Positions 36,483-45,559 of a stretch of DNA of 64,000 nucleotides are shown piece after piece. The number at the start of each line of letters is the position of its first letter. Positions within the stretch are counted from its first letter, which is position 1. The notes beneath the pieces are model-generated. The model was not told the origin of the DNA and ran no database searches. It saw only the letters and a list, made by a program, of their open reading frames with translations. The position numbers and the translations under genes were made by a program. Source of the DNA: JANQKX01 sp039028695 (GTDB lineage: Bacteria > Pseudomonadota > Alphaproteobacteria > Kiloniellales > Kiloniellaceae); assembly GCA_039028695.1 (NCBI GenBank), contig JBCCHN010000006.1:19345-83344 (forward strand). The letters are read 5' to 3'.

Positions 36483-37367
36483 ATGGACGCAAAGACCGAA
36501 GATTTGGCGATGGGCCCTTCCCATCAGGTGATCGAACCTGCCGATCACTCCTTGCCGTTGGTCTTCGCCTCGCCCCACAGCGGTAGTGCCTACCCCGCCC
36601 ATTTTCTGGCCGCCTCCAAATTGGACCCGCAAAGTTTGCGGCGCAGCGAGGACAGCTTCGTCGATGAGATATTCGGCGCTGCCCCTCACGAGGGCGCTCC
36701 CTTGATCAGGGCTTTGTTCCCGCGCGCCTTCGTCGACCCCAACCGGGAGCCCTTTGAGTTGGATCCGGGCATGTTTTCCGATCCTTTGCCCAGCTATATT
36801 AATTCTTCCTCGCCTCGGGTGGCGGCTGGGTTGGGTACTATTGCCCGCATTGTTGCTAATGGGACGGAGATCTACCGGGACAAATTGAGCTTTGCCGAGG
36901 CCATGTCCCGGATCCGGAACTATTATTGGCCCTATCATGATTCCCTGCGGGAATTGGTCGAGCGGACTCGCGATAAATTCGGCTTTTGTATTTTGATTGA
37001 TTGCCATTCCATGCCGTCGGTGGAAACCAGTCATGTCCTGGGCGGTGGCCGGCGCGCCTCGGATATTGTGCTGGGCGATTGCCATGGCCGGTCGTGCGCC
37101 GCCGGAGTCACCCGCATGGCCGAGCGCAGCCTGCGGCGCATGGGCTATCCTGTGGCCCGTAACATCCCCTATTCCGGCGGTTTCGTCACCCGGCACTACG
37201 GTAGGCCCGCCGAAAAGATCCATGGCCTGCAAATCGAAATAAATCGCTGCATCTACATGGACGAGCAGCAGTTTCAACGCAAACCGGTGCTCGAGCGCCT
37301 GGCCCAGGACATGCGCGGCCTGATCCGGGATTTGGGGTCCTTGCAGCTCTCTGATCTGCGTCACTAG
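36483..37367 (+). CDS. N-formylglutamate amidohydrolase family protein
   Basis: The 294-residue protein shows the family pattern: FASPHSGSAYP at residues ~22-32, a RSEDSFVDE segment, PRAFVDPNREPFELD, LIDCHSMP (around 174-181) and GGFVTRHYGRP near the end. The conserved His, Asp and Glu likely bind a catalytic zinc. Members hydrolyse N-formyl-L-glutamate in histidine breakdown, but no other hut gene is nearby, so the substrate is open. The start codon ATG is reached after a TTTTTTCTTAAT stretch with no clear ribosome site. It is followed 3 bases later by a GNAT gene. Confidence 0.85.
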   Translation: MDAKTEDLAMGPSHQVIEPADHSLPLVFASPHSGSAYPAHFLAASKLDPQSLRRSEDSFVDEIFGAAPHEGAPLIRALFPRAFVDPNREPFELDPGMFSDPLPSYINSSSPRVAAGLGTIARIVANGTEIYRDKLSFAEAMSRIRNYYWPYHDSLRELVERTRDKFGFCILIDCHSMPSVETSHVLGGGRRASDIVLGDCHGRSCAAGVTRMAERSLRRMGYPVARNIPYSGGFVTRHYGRPAEKIHGLQIEINRCIYMDEQQFQRKPVLERLAQDMRGLIRDLGSLQLSDLRH

Positions 37368-37370
37368 ACC

Positions 37371-37922
37371 ATGACTGAAGAACCGGCGGATAGGGCGGCG
37401 CTGCGCGACGGCCGCCTCTTGATCCGCCCGACCGAGGCGCAAGACATCCCAACAATTACGCGGATCTACGACCACCATGTGCGCCATGGCCTGGGGTCTT
37501 TCGAGGAAAATCCGCCCGGCGAGACCGAAATGATGGAGCGCTGGCGGGCGATCCTGGCCGCCGGCTATCCTTACGTGGTGGCTGTCCGCAGGGCCGAGAA
37601 CAGAGTTCTTGGCTATGCTTACCTCTCGGCTTATCGGCCTCGCCCGGCCTATCGCTTTACCGTGGAAGATTCCGTTTATGTGGCGCCCGATGGGCAAGGA
37701 GCCGGGGTGGGGGCTGTCTTGCTGGCTCATTTGATTGACCAGGCAATGGCGCGCGGCTGCCGCCAAATGGTGGCCATGATCGGCGATCGGGACAATCATG
37801 GCTCCATCCGACTGCACGAAAAATTAGGCTTTCGTCAGGCGGGGCACCTGGCCGACGTTGGCTTTAAGAAGGGCCGTTGGGTCGATGTGATCATCATGCA
37901 GCGGGCTCTGGACCCCGGCTGA
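37371..37922 (+). CDS. GNAT N-acetyltransferase (phosphinothricin-acetyltransferase type)
   Basis: The 183-residue protein has the Pat/Bar-type GNAT pattern: IRPTEAQDIPTITRIYDHHV, the VEDSVYVAPDGQGAGVGAVLL pyrophosphate-binding loop for acetyl-CoA (around residues 98-118), and GSIRLHEKLGFRQAGHLADVGFKKGRWVD. Such enzymes acetylate amino groups of small amino acids or toxins such as phosphinothricin or methionine sulfone. It overlaps nothing but starts 3 bases after the amidohydrolase stop, so they are cotranscribed. The true acceptor is unknown. Confidence 0.88.
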   Translation: MTEEPADRAALRDGRLLIRPTEAQDIPTITRIYDHHVRHGLGSFEENPPGETEMMERWRAILAAGYPYVVAVRRAENRVLGYAYLSAYRPRPAYRFTVEDSVYVAPDGQGAGVGAVLLAHLIDQAMARGCRQMVAMIGDRDNHGSIRLHEKLGFRQAGHLADVGFKKGRWVDVIIMQRALDPG

Positions 37923-38009
37923 CAGGGCAAATCTAGTCAGCGTCTGGTTTTGCAGCCCGATATGGCACGGCACTTGCTTTGATTGAAGGACGGGTCGATC
38001 CGTTTTTCG

Positions 38010-38678
38010 ATGGGAGCAGCAGAACAAATGCCGCAGCTTAACAAATGCCTAATCGTGCAAATCTGGGCCTTGGCGGGCTTAGGTTTCTGTCTGTTAGGCG
38101 CTGTAACCGGCCCGGCCCGGGCCGCGGAGCTGGACCTTGTGGCGTCGACTTGGAGTCTTTGCGCTCAGCAAGCCCACCAGGTGGAACAGGACCATGGCAT
38201 GCCCCGGCACCTGCTTTTGGCCATTGCCGAGGTAGAATCCGGGCGCTGGCACAGCCCCAGCCGGGAAAATCTTGCCTGGCCTTGGACCGTCATGGCCAAG
38301 GGCAAGGGGCGATATCTACCCAGCAAGGCTGCGGCCATCGCCGAGGTGCAGGCCCTGCAGGCCGAGGGCGTTACCAACATTGATGTGGGTTGCATGCAGG
38401 TCAATCTGCACTATCACGGGGACCAATTTTCCTCCTTGGAGGCGGCCTTCGACCCGGTCCAAAACCTGCGCTATGCGGCCGGGTTCCTGGCGGACCTGCG
38501 GGCCGATGCCAATTCTTGGACCATGGCCATCGGGCATTATCACTCCAAAACTCCCAAATTTGGCAGTAAGTACAGACGCAAGGTCTTGGCCCAATGGCGC
38601 ACCATCCGCCACCGGGAAAACCGCCAGCGCCGCGAAGCCCTCGAACTCGAGCGCCAGGCGAACCTGGCTATGGAATAG
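38010..38678 (+). CDS. Lytic transglycosylase-like (SLT-domain) secreted protein
   Basis: The protein begins with a signal peptide (QIWALAGLGFCLLGAVTGPARA), then an SLT-type lysozyme domain: HGMPRHLLLAIAEVESGRW with the likely catalytic glutamate in AEVES, DVGCMQVNLHYHG in place of the usual GLMQI motif, and YAAGFLADL. Such enzymes cleave peptidoglycan glycan strands in the periplasm, often for assembly of secretion or flagellar machinery. I chose ATG 38010; 37983 (TTG) and 38028 (ATG) are also possible. The lysine- and arginine-rich tail is unusual. It is convergent with the next small membrane gene. Confidence 0.8.
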   Translation: MGAAEQMPQLNKCLIVQIWALAGLGFCLLGAVTGPARAAELDLVASTWSLCAQQAHQVEQDHGMPRHLLLAIAEVESGRWHSPSRENLAWPWTVMAKGKGRYLPSKAAAIAEVQALQAEGVTNIDVGCMQVNLHYHGDQFSSLEAAFDPVQNLRYAAGFLADLRADANSWTMAIGHYHSKTPKFGSKYRRKVLAQWRTIRHRENRQRREALELERQANLAME

Positions 38679-38680
38679 GC

Positions 38681-39061
38681 CTAAGCCTTGATCCATTCGC
38701 CGGTGTCTGGATGGACGATCAGCAAGACCGCCAAGCCTTGCATCAGAAACTGACCCGCTGCCAGGATGGAGGCCAAAGGATGCATTCCGAAGGCGCTGGT
38801 GGGGTCCCCCAATCTTGCTGCTTCTATCCCGATGCCGAGCAAAAAAGAGATGACAAGGACCCACCGGGCAATGTTGCTGCGTAGACGCGAGATCGAAAAT
38901 ATGAGGATCAAGCTGAACAGCAAGGCAAAGACCTGTACAAACAGCACGTATCCGGGGGTCGCCAGGTCCAGATAGTAGTCCCAATTTAGCGACCCAATCA
39001 CGACACCTAGACAAAAGGACAGTAAAAAGAGGTTTTCAAACCAGCGAACCTGATTGGGCAT
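38681..39061 (-). CDS. Small membrane protein of unknown function
   Basis: The 126-residue protein has about four hydrophobic helices (LFLLSFCLGVVIGSL, GYVLFVQVFALLFSLILIFSI, WVLVISFLLGIGIEA, ILAAGQFLMQGLAVLLIV). It shows no motif I recognise. Its stop codon lies 2 bases from the stop of the transglycosylase gene on the opposite strand. Codon use is like its neighbours, so it is likely a real gene. Confidence 0.7.
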   Translation of the reverse strand: MPNQVRWFENLFLLSFCLGVVIGSLNWDYYLDLATPGYVLFVQVFALLFSLILIFSISRLRSNIARWVLVISFLLGIGIEAARLGDPTSAFGMHPLASILAAGQFLMQGLAVLLIVHPDTGEWIKA

Positions 39062-39238
39062 GATATTGCTCTCGATTTTTTGCTTTTTCTTTCTTAAGAG
39101 GTATTTTGCAATAAATTGCTTCCCAGGCGGTTAATTGCCCACGTGCTGATCTGTTAGACTTGTCACCGGCTTGTTTTCGCGTGAGCTTAGGCCTGACCAG
39201 GGTGAGGCCTGGGCGAACAGGGAAAGAGGCTTGAAGCA

Positions 39239-40405
39239 ATGGATTTAGATCGACTGCGGCGCGATACACCGGGCTGCGTTCATGTTTTGCACCTGGATTC
39301 TGCCGGCGCCAGCTTGATGCCGGCGCCGGTGCTAAAGGCGCAACAGGACCACCTGGCTCTCGAGGCACGAGTCGGTGGTTATACCGCCGCGGCCAAGGCG
39401 CAGTCGGAAATCCAAAAGGTCTACCGATCTCTCGCGACATTTCTTAATTGCCAGGCCGGCGAGATCGCCATCATGGAAAACGCCACCGTGGCCTGGAACA
39501 TGGCTTTCCTGAGCCTGAACCTGGGGGCCGGCGACCGAATCCTGACGGCAGAGGCGGAATACGCCAGCAACTACCTGTCCTTCCTCAAGCTCAAGCGGGA
39601 TCGGGGCATCGAGGTCGCTGCCGTGCCCAGCGACGCCAGCGGTCAATTGGATGTGAGTGCCCTAAAGGAGATGGTGGATGACCGGGTCAAGCTGATTGCC
39701 ATGACCCATGTGCCCACCAATGGGGGCTTGATCAACCCGGCCGCCGAGGTGGGTCAGGTGGCGCGCGATTCTGGTGTCCCCTTTTTGCTTGATGCCTGCC
39801 AATCCGTCGGTCAGCTTGATTTGGATGTGGAGGCCATCGGCTGCGACTTCCTCTCCGCCAGCGGGCGGAAATTCCTCCGGGGGCCGCGGGGCAGTGGGTT
39901 TTTGTACGTGCGACAATCCATGCTCGAGCACATCGAACCGCCCTTTGTGGATCTGCGCGGCGCCACGTGGATCGACGCGGAAACCTACAAGGCCCGCACG
40001 GATGCGGGCTGTTTTGAAAATTGGGAGTTTAACTACGCGGCCGTCTTGGGGCTCGGCGTAGCCGTGGACTATGCCCTTGAGGTTGGCATGCCGGCCATCG
40101 AAGACCAAGCCCTCACTTTGGCCGCCCAGCTCCGCGCCATGATCGCTGATGTGCCCGCTGCCGCCGTCTACGATCTGGGCGCGCGAAAAGGCGCGATCGT
40201 CACCTTCACCATCGAAGGGCATTCGGCCGAGAGCATTGCCGAGACGCTCGGCGCCCAAGACATCATCGTTTCCCTCTCCAGTCCGGCGTCCACACGCCTC
40301 GATGCCATGAAGCGCGATCTGCCCACCATGGTTCGCGCCTCGCCCCACTATTTCAATAGCGAGGTCGAGTTGGAGCGGTTTGTCGAGGTTCTGAAGGGGC
40401 TCTAG
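39239..40405 (+). CDS. Class V PLP aminotransferase / cysteine-desulfurase-like enzyme
   Basis: The 388-residue protein is a fold-type I PLP enzyme: LDSAGASLMPAPV near the N-terminus, MENATVAWNMAF, HVPTNGGLINP, DACQSVGQLDLDV (cofactor aspartate) and SASGRKFLRGPRG with the PLP lysine around residue 211. It resembles isopenicillin-N-epimerase-like and EgtE-like members more than IscS; no loop cysteine for desulfuration is evident. It is followed 3 bases later by a methyltransferase gene, suggesting a small biosynthetic pair. The actual reaction is unknown. Confidence 0.82.
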   Translation: MDLDRLRRDTPGCVHVLHLDSAGASLMPAPVLKAQQDHLALEARVGGYTAAAKAQSEIQKVYRSLATFLNCQAGEIAIMENATVAWNMAFLSLNLGAGDRILTAEAEYASNYLSFLKLKRDRGIEVAAVPSDASGQLDVSALKEMVDDRVKLIAMTHVPTNGGLINPAAEVGQVARDSGVPFLLDACQSVGQLDLDVEAIGCDFLSASGRKFLRGPRGSGFLYVRQSMLEHIEPPFVDLRGATWIDAETYKARTDAGCFENWEFNYAAVLGLGVAVDYALEVGMPAIEDQALTLAAQLRAMIADVPAAAVYDLGARKGAIVTFTIEGHSAESIAETLGAQDIIVSLSSPASTRLDAMKRDLPTMVRASPHYFNSEVELERFVEVLKGL

Positions 40406-40407
40406 CC

Positions 40408-41115
40408 GTGCGTTCAAAATCAAAACACGGCGCGATGCTGCGCATGCACCTGAGTCTTGCCGGCAAGGAGGTCCTTGACGTGGGCTGCGGCGATGGGAGC
40501 CTCGTGCGCTTGATGACCCGGCAGGGGGCCCAGGTGACCGGTCTCGAACCCTCTCCAGGGCAGTTGGCCAGGGCGCGTGCCGCCGAGCCTGAGGGCGGTG
40601 AACGTTACCTGCAGGGTGGAGGTGAGGCCTTGCCTTTACCGGATGGTTCGCTGGATATCGTTGTGTTCTTCAACTCCCTGCACCACATCCCGGTGGCGGT
40701 GCAACGGCCGGCCTTGCTGGAGGCTCACCGGGTCCTTCGGCCGGGTGGCCTGGTCTACATCCTCGAGCCCATCGCCGAAGGCAAGTTCTTCCAGCTTATG
40801 CAGCCCATAGAGGACGAGACCGAAGTACGGGCCAAGGCTCTGGCGGCCGTCCATGCGGTGGTAGGTGACGCCTACTATGCCCAAGACCTGGAACAGGAAT
40901 ACCTGGCCCCTTTGCGCTACAAGGCCTTCGAGGATTTTATCGCCGGGATCCTGGCGGTCGACCAAGCCCGCCAATCTGCCGTCGATGGGGCCGGTGCGTC
41001 GCTGCGGGAAAGTTTCGAGGCGTTGGCGGAGCAGCGTGACGGTGAATTTCTCTTCGAAACTCCTGCAAGATTAAATCTTTTACGAAGGCTGAATGGGTCG
41101 AAGGCGACCGAATAA
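40408..41115 (+). CDS. Class I SAM-dependent methyltransferase
   Basis: The 235-residue protein has the Rossmann-type methyltransferase motif I VLDVGCGDGS (residues ~22-31), motif II VTGLEPSPGQL, a DIVVFFNSLHHIP stretch and an ALLEAHRVLRPGGLVYILEP motif. It starts with GTG 3 bases after the aminotransferase stop, so it is translationally close to it. It methylates an unknown small molecule, possibly the product of the preceding enzyme. Confidence 0.88.
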   Translation: MRSKSKHGAMLRMHLSLAGKEVLDVGCGDGSLVRLMTRQGAQVTGLEPSPGQLARARAAEPEGGERYLQGGGEALPLPDGSLDIVVFFNSLHHIPVAVQRPALLEAHRVLRPGGLVYILEPIAEGKFFQLMQPIEDETEVRAKALAAVHAVVGDAYYAQDLEQEYLAPLRYKAFEDFIAGILAVDQARQSAVDGAGASLRESFEALAEQRDGEFLFETPARLNLLRRLNGSKATE

Positions 41116-41128
41116 GGGATATGAGATC

Positions 41129-41458
41129 ATGGGGATTAAATACATTTCCGAGCACCACAGCGAGGATGATCCCGGCGGGCTCATCAAGGAAGTTATCGAC
41201 CTTGGCGATGCTTTCCCCGGTCCGGCCCAGGATATCGTCTTGGCGTGGCTCTTGCGCCTGGGGTCCGAACAAGACGCTGGCGCCGTAGCGCAGCGTTTGA
41301 TCCAGGACTATGACGTAGCAGAAGGAGATTTGCCGCCCGGCGCCTGCGGCGAGCTGGTCAAGTTGCTGCGCGAGACGGCTGAATATGGTCGTGACCAGCT
41401 TGACCGCCACCTGGCCGGCCAAGGCCGCCGCGGCGGCCGCGCGGGCCGCGCCCGATAA
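41129..41458 (+). CDS. Hypothetical protein of the aminotransferase-methyltransferase operon
   Basis: ATG 41129, with AAGGGA upstream, gives 109 residues: MGIKYISEHHSEDD, then helices with FPGPAQDIVLAWLLRLG and a basic Arg/Gly-rich tail (GRRGGRAGRAR). I recognise no family. It starts 13 bases after the methyltransferase gene and so is probably cotranscribed. The Arg/Gly tail could bind nucleic acid, but that is only a guess. Confidence 0.6.
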   Translation: MGIKYISEHHSEDDPGGLIKEVIDLGDAFPGPAQDIVLAWLLRLGSEQDAGAVAQRLIQDYDVAEGDLPPGACGELVKLLRETAEYGRDQLDRHLAGQGRRGGRAGRAR

Positions 41459-41941
41459 CGCTGCGCTGGAATTCCTTTTTCGAGAAAAAGAGGAAGCCCT
41501 TCCGATAGAGAAGAGGCCTTCGATCAAGAATATAGGTCTCGATATCGTCTCCTTGGCAAAGCGTTGGAAGCCTGCGGCGGCGATGCTCGTCTTTAGCGCT
41601 AGGACCGCCTCGGCCTAGAAACACGGCCCTGAAAGCCTCTGCCATCAATACTATCCCAACATCGAGGCAGAGGAATTGCTGGAAAATGAGAAGATTGTGA
41701 TCCAGCGTTTCGTTTTCCCACCCAGCCAAGGGAAGGGGGGTCATGGGGTCGCGTCCGACCGTGTACTGAAATCCTCTTGAAGATGAATTGTTTATAAGTC
41801 TTTGCTCGTAATGATAGCAGATAATTCAACGCCACCCTCTCGCCGCAAACCTAAGACCAGTGGCGAGGTCGTCTTCCGCATCCCACTCACACTTGAACGT
41901 TAACGTCGCCCGAGCGCACTTAGATGGGCCGCGGCCCGCCT
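41459..41941. other. Intergenic region without a supported gene
   Basis: These 480 bases lie between convergent genes. Open frames on both strands (plus 41385-41618, minus 41599-41835) overlap and show nothing recognisable. No strong terminator hairpin was found. Confidence 0.4.
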
Positions 41942-43952
41942 TTAGTTCGCATCGGCTGTGCCGTGCCTGTTCGTCCAGTCGAGGCAGGAACGCAGAAGCC
42001 GAAGGTATTGCTTAGGGGTGTAGCTTTCGTGGGTCGCGCCGGGATACCCGACCAGATGGGCCTCGGCGCCCGCGCGTTTGAGGGCGCGATAGAATTCCTC
42101 CAGCTGAGTATAGGGGACATTGTCGTCCAAAAGCCCGCCCTGGATGAGGATCGGAGTGGTGACATTCTTGACATGAAAGATCGGAGAACGGTCGAGGAAC
42201 ATCTGCAGATTGTTGATGAAGCTGCCGCCCAGATACCAGCTTGTCTGGAAATACCCGTTGGTGCCTTCAAGGCTGATATAGTCAGTCTCTCCTGCGACCG
42301 AACAGGCCGATTTGAAGCGGTCGGTCTTGGTCACGATCCAGTTCGTCAGGGTGCCACCATTGCTCTGTCCAATGACGAAAAGCTGATCTGGATCAGCGAT
42401 TCCCAGACCGATGACATGGTCGACCCCAGTGATGATGTCCTCGTAATCCGGGCCGCCGAAATTTCCGATCAGATCCTCGCGGAACTTGCGCCCATAGCCG
42501 AGTGTGCCGCGATAGTTTACCCGAAGCACGACATAGCCTTTAGCGGTATAGGTGGCGGTGGAAAAGTATTTCACTAGAGGAAGATATTCGTTGAAATCGA
42601 CCGCATTGGGCCCGCCGTGGATTTGCACAACCATCGGGTAGCTCTGCCCTTCTTGGTAATCCGACGGATAGCTCAGGATTGCCTCAATCTCGGTGCCGTC
42701 CAGCGATGTCCACTGGATGAGCTCTGACCGTCCGAGCGGTATATCCAGGTATGGATCGTTGGCGCTGCTGATCTTCTCGGGCGAGAAATCGTCCACGTTG
42801 CTGAGATAGATCGCTGGCGGTGTGCTCGATGTCTGGCCGATATAGGCCAATTGGGTGTTGTCCTGGCTCACATGGATATACGGCGAGGTAAGATAGGTGT
42901 TTAGCCCCGGCGCGTCGATATCCTCGGGCGAGCCAAATATTTTGGTGAAATTGCTGCCATCGATCGGCATCTCGTAGAAGGAATAGCTCACCCGGTCGTT
43001 TTCGAGGTAGTAAATGCTCTGGCTATCTGCCGCCCATTGCCAGATGAACGGTAGCCGGTTCTTGGTCGGCGCCAGCTCAACCAGGTCGCCGCCACCGACG
43101 GGCCAGAGTTTAATGTCCCAGAGGAAGGACCACATAAACTCACCCGGCGCGTTGAGGAACGCGATGGATGTTCCGTCCGGGGACCAGCGCGGGAAGTATT
43201 GCCAATGGTTGTTGCCCGGCGCCATTGGTGTCACGGTTTGCGTCGCGACCTCTGTGATCGAGAGGCGGGCCTCTGTCATGTAGTCAAGACCAGGGCGTTT
43301 CTGATGCGCAAAGACCAGTGCCGAGCCATCCGGTGCCCAGTCATAGGTCCAATTGCCCGTCCAGCCACTGACGGAGAAGTCGGCATCTGGCGTCAGGTTG
43401 ACCGCCGCCCCGTCCTGAGCGCCATCGGCGAGTCGCACCATCCAAAGCTGGTTCTTAGCATAGTCATCAGCATTGTTCACCGGCGGCGGAACATAGCTGG
43501 GATCTTCCATGACGAAGGCGATGGCATTGCCGTCCGGCGCCCATTTGAAGCTCTGAACATCGATCTTCAGGTCGGTGAGAGGCTGGCCGGTCCCGCCCTC
43601 TGCGGAGATGATCCAGATATTGCTGACCCCGGAGGTCGAGGACAGGTAGGCAATGCGGTTGCCATCGGGCGACCATTGCGGCCCAGAGATGTCCGGCGAC
43701 GTAGGCAAAAGCGTGCGGACGGAGGCGCCGGTCAGATCGGAGATTACATATTCGGTCAGATACTGGCCGCTATCGACGTCGGTGCTCCGGATCCCGTACA
43801 GCAGTTCACTGCTGTCGGGGGCAAAGGAGACATCCGAAAGATGCTTAACTTCCAGGCTACGCTCCGGTGTCCAACCCTCCTGCGCCATCACCGGCAGCGT
43901 CAGAAGACAGCCGAAGAGAACTCCCAGACCAATGTGTTTGAATTCCTTCATA
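41942..43952 (-). CDS. S9 prolyl-oligopeptidase family serine peptidase (DPP/acylaminoacyl-peptidase type)
   Basis: From ATG 43952 the 669-residue protein begins with a signal peptide (IGLGVLFGCLLTLPVMAQ), so it is exported. Residues ~35-380 form a WD40-like beta-propeller with repeated WSPDG/WAPDG motifs. Residues ~400-669 form an alpha/beta hydrolase with GQSNGG (catalytic Ser), GLLDDNVPY (Asp) and GATHES (His). Such enzymes cut small peptides or N-acyl peptides. The frame is open far upstream (to 44200), but the signal peptide and spacing favour 43952. It is likely monocistronic. Confidence 0.9.
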
Positions 43953-44141
43953 AAAATGCTCTCCCCATGCAATTCCCATGGTCTTGCCGTCAACTTGCGG
44001 TCGAACCGTTGCTGCGCGATGGCTAGCACGCTGTCGTGCGGCGCGTCAAAGCCGAGACGCTCGAGGCATTCATGAACAGTCTTCTTTGGCTGCGGCTGTC
44101 TTGGAAAGCAGCCATTGGCGCTGCCGCAGCGAATTGGCGCT

Positions 44142-44200
44142 TTGTCTAAGGTTTGTGGCTGCTGTCGACGTAAGGTGCAGCGGCGACAAACCTTAGACAA
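44142..44200. repeat. 15-base perfect inverted repeat (large hairpin)
   Basis: TTGTCTAAGGTTTGT (44142-44156) and ACAAACCTTAGACAA (44186-44200) are perfectly inverted, and further partial pairing extends into the 29-base loop. It lies about 190 bases before the S9 peptidase start. It could be an operator, a structured leader or a remnant of a mobile element end. Confidence 0.7.
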
Positions 44201-44302
44201 GGAGGAAAGCGCGGGCGGTTTTCGGTGCTATGGGGATTGTGGCTCAGAAGCTTGGTATGGTGGTCGCGCACAGGAAAAAGGCCGGGTTGGAAACACCCGC
44301 CG

Positions 44303-44347
44303 CTCTCCTCGCCCACATCTCTCTCCTCGCCCACATCTCTCTCCTCG
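44303..44347. repeat. 18-base tandem repeat, 2.5 copies
   Basis: The unit CTCTCCTCGCCCACATCT occurs at 44303 and 44321 and half again at 44339. It is non-coding and lies between genes. Confidence 0.75.
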
Positions 44348-44515
44348 GATGGGTGCGCATTATCCTCACAGGTGAATACAGATGGCGGCAAAGGACAGTA
44401 GCAAGCGTTTAAAGGCGGATTTGGCACTCAGCCGTGCTCGTCCCCATCGACTTCATCTGGATCAACTTGAAGGAAAGTTGCTTGGAGCAGGAATAATGCT
44501 CCCCGGTGGTGCGGG

Positions 44516-45553
44516 CTACCCAACGCCCCAGGTGTCATTGACCTTATAGCCCTCAGGCCAGGGGTCCGACGGGTCCAGCATGTGCTGATGGGTGCCGGTG
44601 ATCCAGGCCCGGCCGGAGATCTCTGGAATGACCGCTGATTTGTCCCCTACCTGGGTAAGGCCGATGATGCGCCCGGTAAAGCGGGAGTCGATGATCGAGC
44701 GGGCCTCCAGGCTCTGTCCCTCTTGCATAAGGCCACGGGCATGAAGGATCGCCATGCGGGCCGACAGGGCCGTGCCGGTGGGCGAGCGGTCCACCTTACC
44801 CGGCTGAATGGCCACCGCGCCCTTGGCGGTGAAGTCATGGGAGCCTTGCCCCTCCGACTCCAAGGGCCCCGCGAAGAGGCAGAAAGAAATGTGATGCCAT
44901 TCGGGATTCTCCGGATGGTGAAAGCCGATTTGCTCATTGGCCGCGTTGGTGATGCGCACGCCAAGCTTGGCAATGTCTCGGGCTTCGCTTTCCTCAATGG
45001 CAAATCCCAGTGCACGGGCGTCCACCACCACAAAGCTGTCGCCACCGTAGGCGGTATCGACAGTCAGGGTTCCCAGGCCCTCTATCTCCAAAGACACATC
45101 CAATTTGTCCACAAAGCTGGGCAGGTTCTGAACCGTGATGCGCTCGGCCTTGCCGTTCTTGCAATCCGCCCGCACCTTCACGATCCCACCCGGCGCCTCC
45201 AGCACCAACTCGGTGATTGGTTCTTCCATGGGAAGGATGCCGCTGTCCAACAACACCGTGGACACGCAGATGGAGTTGGAGCCGGACATGGGCGGCGTGT
45301 CCTCGGGCTCCATGATGATAAAGCCCATCTGGGCGTCAGGATGTTTCGGGGGCACGAGCAAGTTCACATGGCGAAATACGCCGCCCCTTGGCTCGTTCAA
45401 AACGAAATTCCTTAAGGTGCCGTCTGTTGCGATAAAATTTCGCTGTTCCCAAAGAGTCTCGCCGGGCGGCGGTGCCACCCCGCCCACGATCACATCTCCC
45501 ACCTCGCCCTCGGCATGGCAGGAGATCACGTGAATGGTTTTCGCTGAGCGCAT
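44516..45553 (-). CDS. Proline racemase-family protein with Ser/Thr in place of both catalytic Cys
   Basis: The 345-residue protein has the proline-racemase fold. The first catalytic cysteine position (MCGHG in epimerases) reads MSGSN, Ser90, and the second (SPCGT) reads SPTGT, Thr259. Proline and 4-hydroxyproline epimerases need two Cys; trans-3-hydroxyproline dehydratases have Thr at the second position, usually with Cys or Ser at the first. A Ser/Thr pair suggests a dehydratase or another reaction. It is the last gene of the operon with 4-hydroxyproline epimerase, glycerate kinase and pyruvate kinase, 6 bases after pyk. Its exact activity is uncertain. Confidence 0.85.
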   Translation of the reverse strand: MRSAKTIHVISCHAEGEVGDVIVGGVAPPPGETLWEQRNFIATDGTLRNFVLNEPRGGVFRHVNLLVPPKHPDAQMGFIIMEPEDTPPMSGSNSICVSTVLLDSGILPMEEPITELVLEAPGGIVKVRADCKNGKAERITVQNLPSFVDKLDVSLEIEGLGTLTVDTAYGGDSFVVVDARALGFAIEESEARDIAKLGVRITNAANEQIGFHHPENPEWHHISFCLFAGPLESEGQGSHDFTAKGAVAIQPGKVDRSPTGTALSARMAILHARGLMQEGQSLEARSIIDSRFTGRIIGLTQVGDKSAVIPEISGRAWITGTHQHMLDPSDPWPEGYKVNDTWGVG

Positions 45554-45559
45554 AAGCGC

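Larger units (their letters stand above)
43953..44515. other. Intergenic region upstream of the S9 peptidase gene
   Basis: No protein gene is supported in these 560 bases. They hold a long inverted repeat (44142-44200) and an 18-base tandem repeat (44303-44347). Confidence 0.5.

Noticed and set aside
36465..37817. 450-codon minus-strand open frame
   Set aside because: It is antisense to the amidohydrolase and GNAT genes, which both have clear family motifs; a shadow of their GC-rich codon use.
41954..44200. Upstream extension of the S9 peptidase frame to 44200
   Set aside because: The signal peptide begins at 43952; the extra residues are basic and low in motif content, and overlap the inverted repeat.
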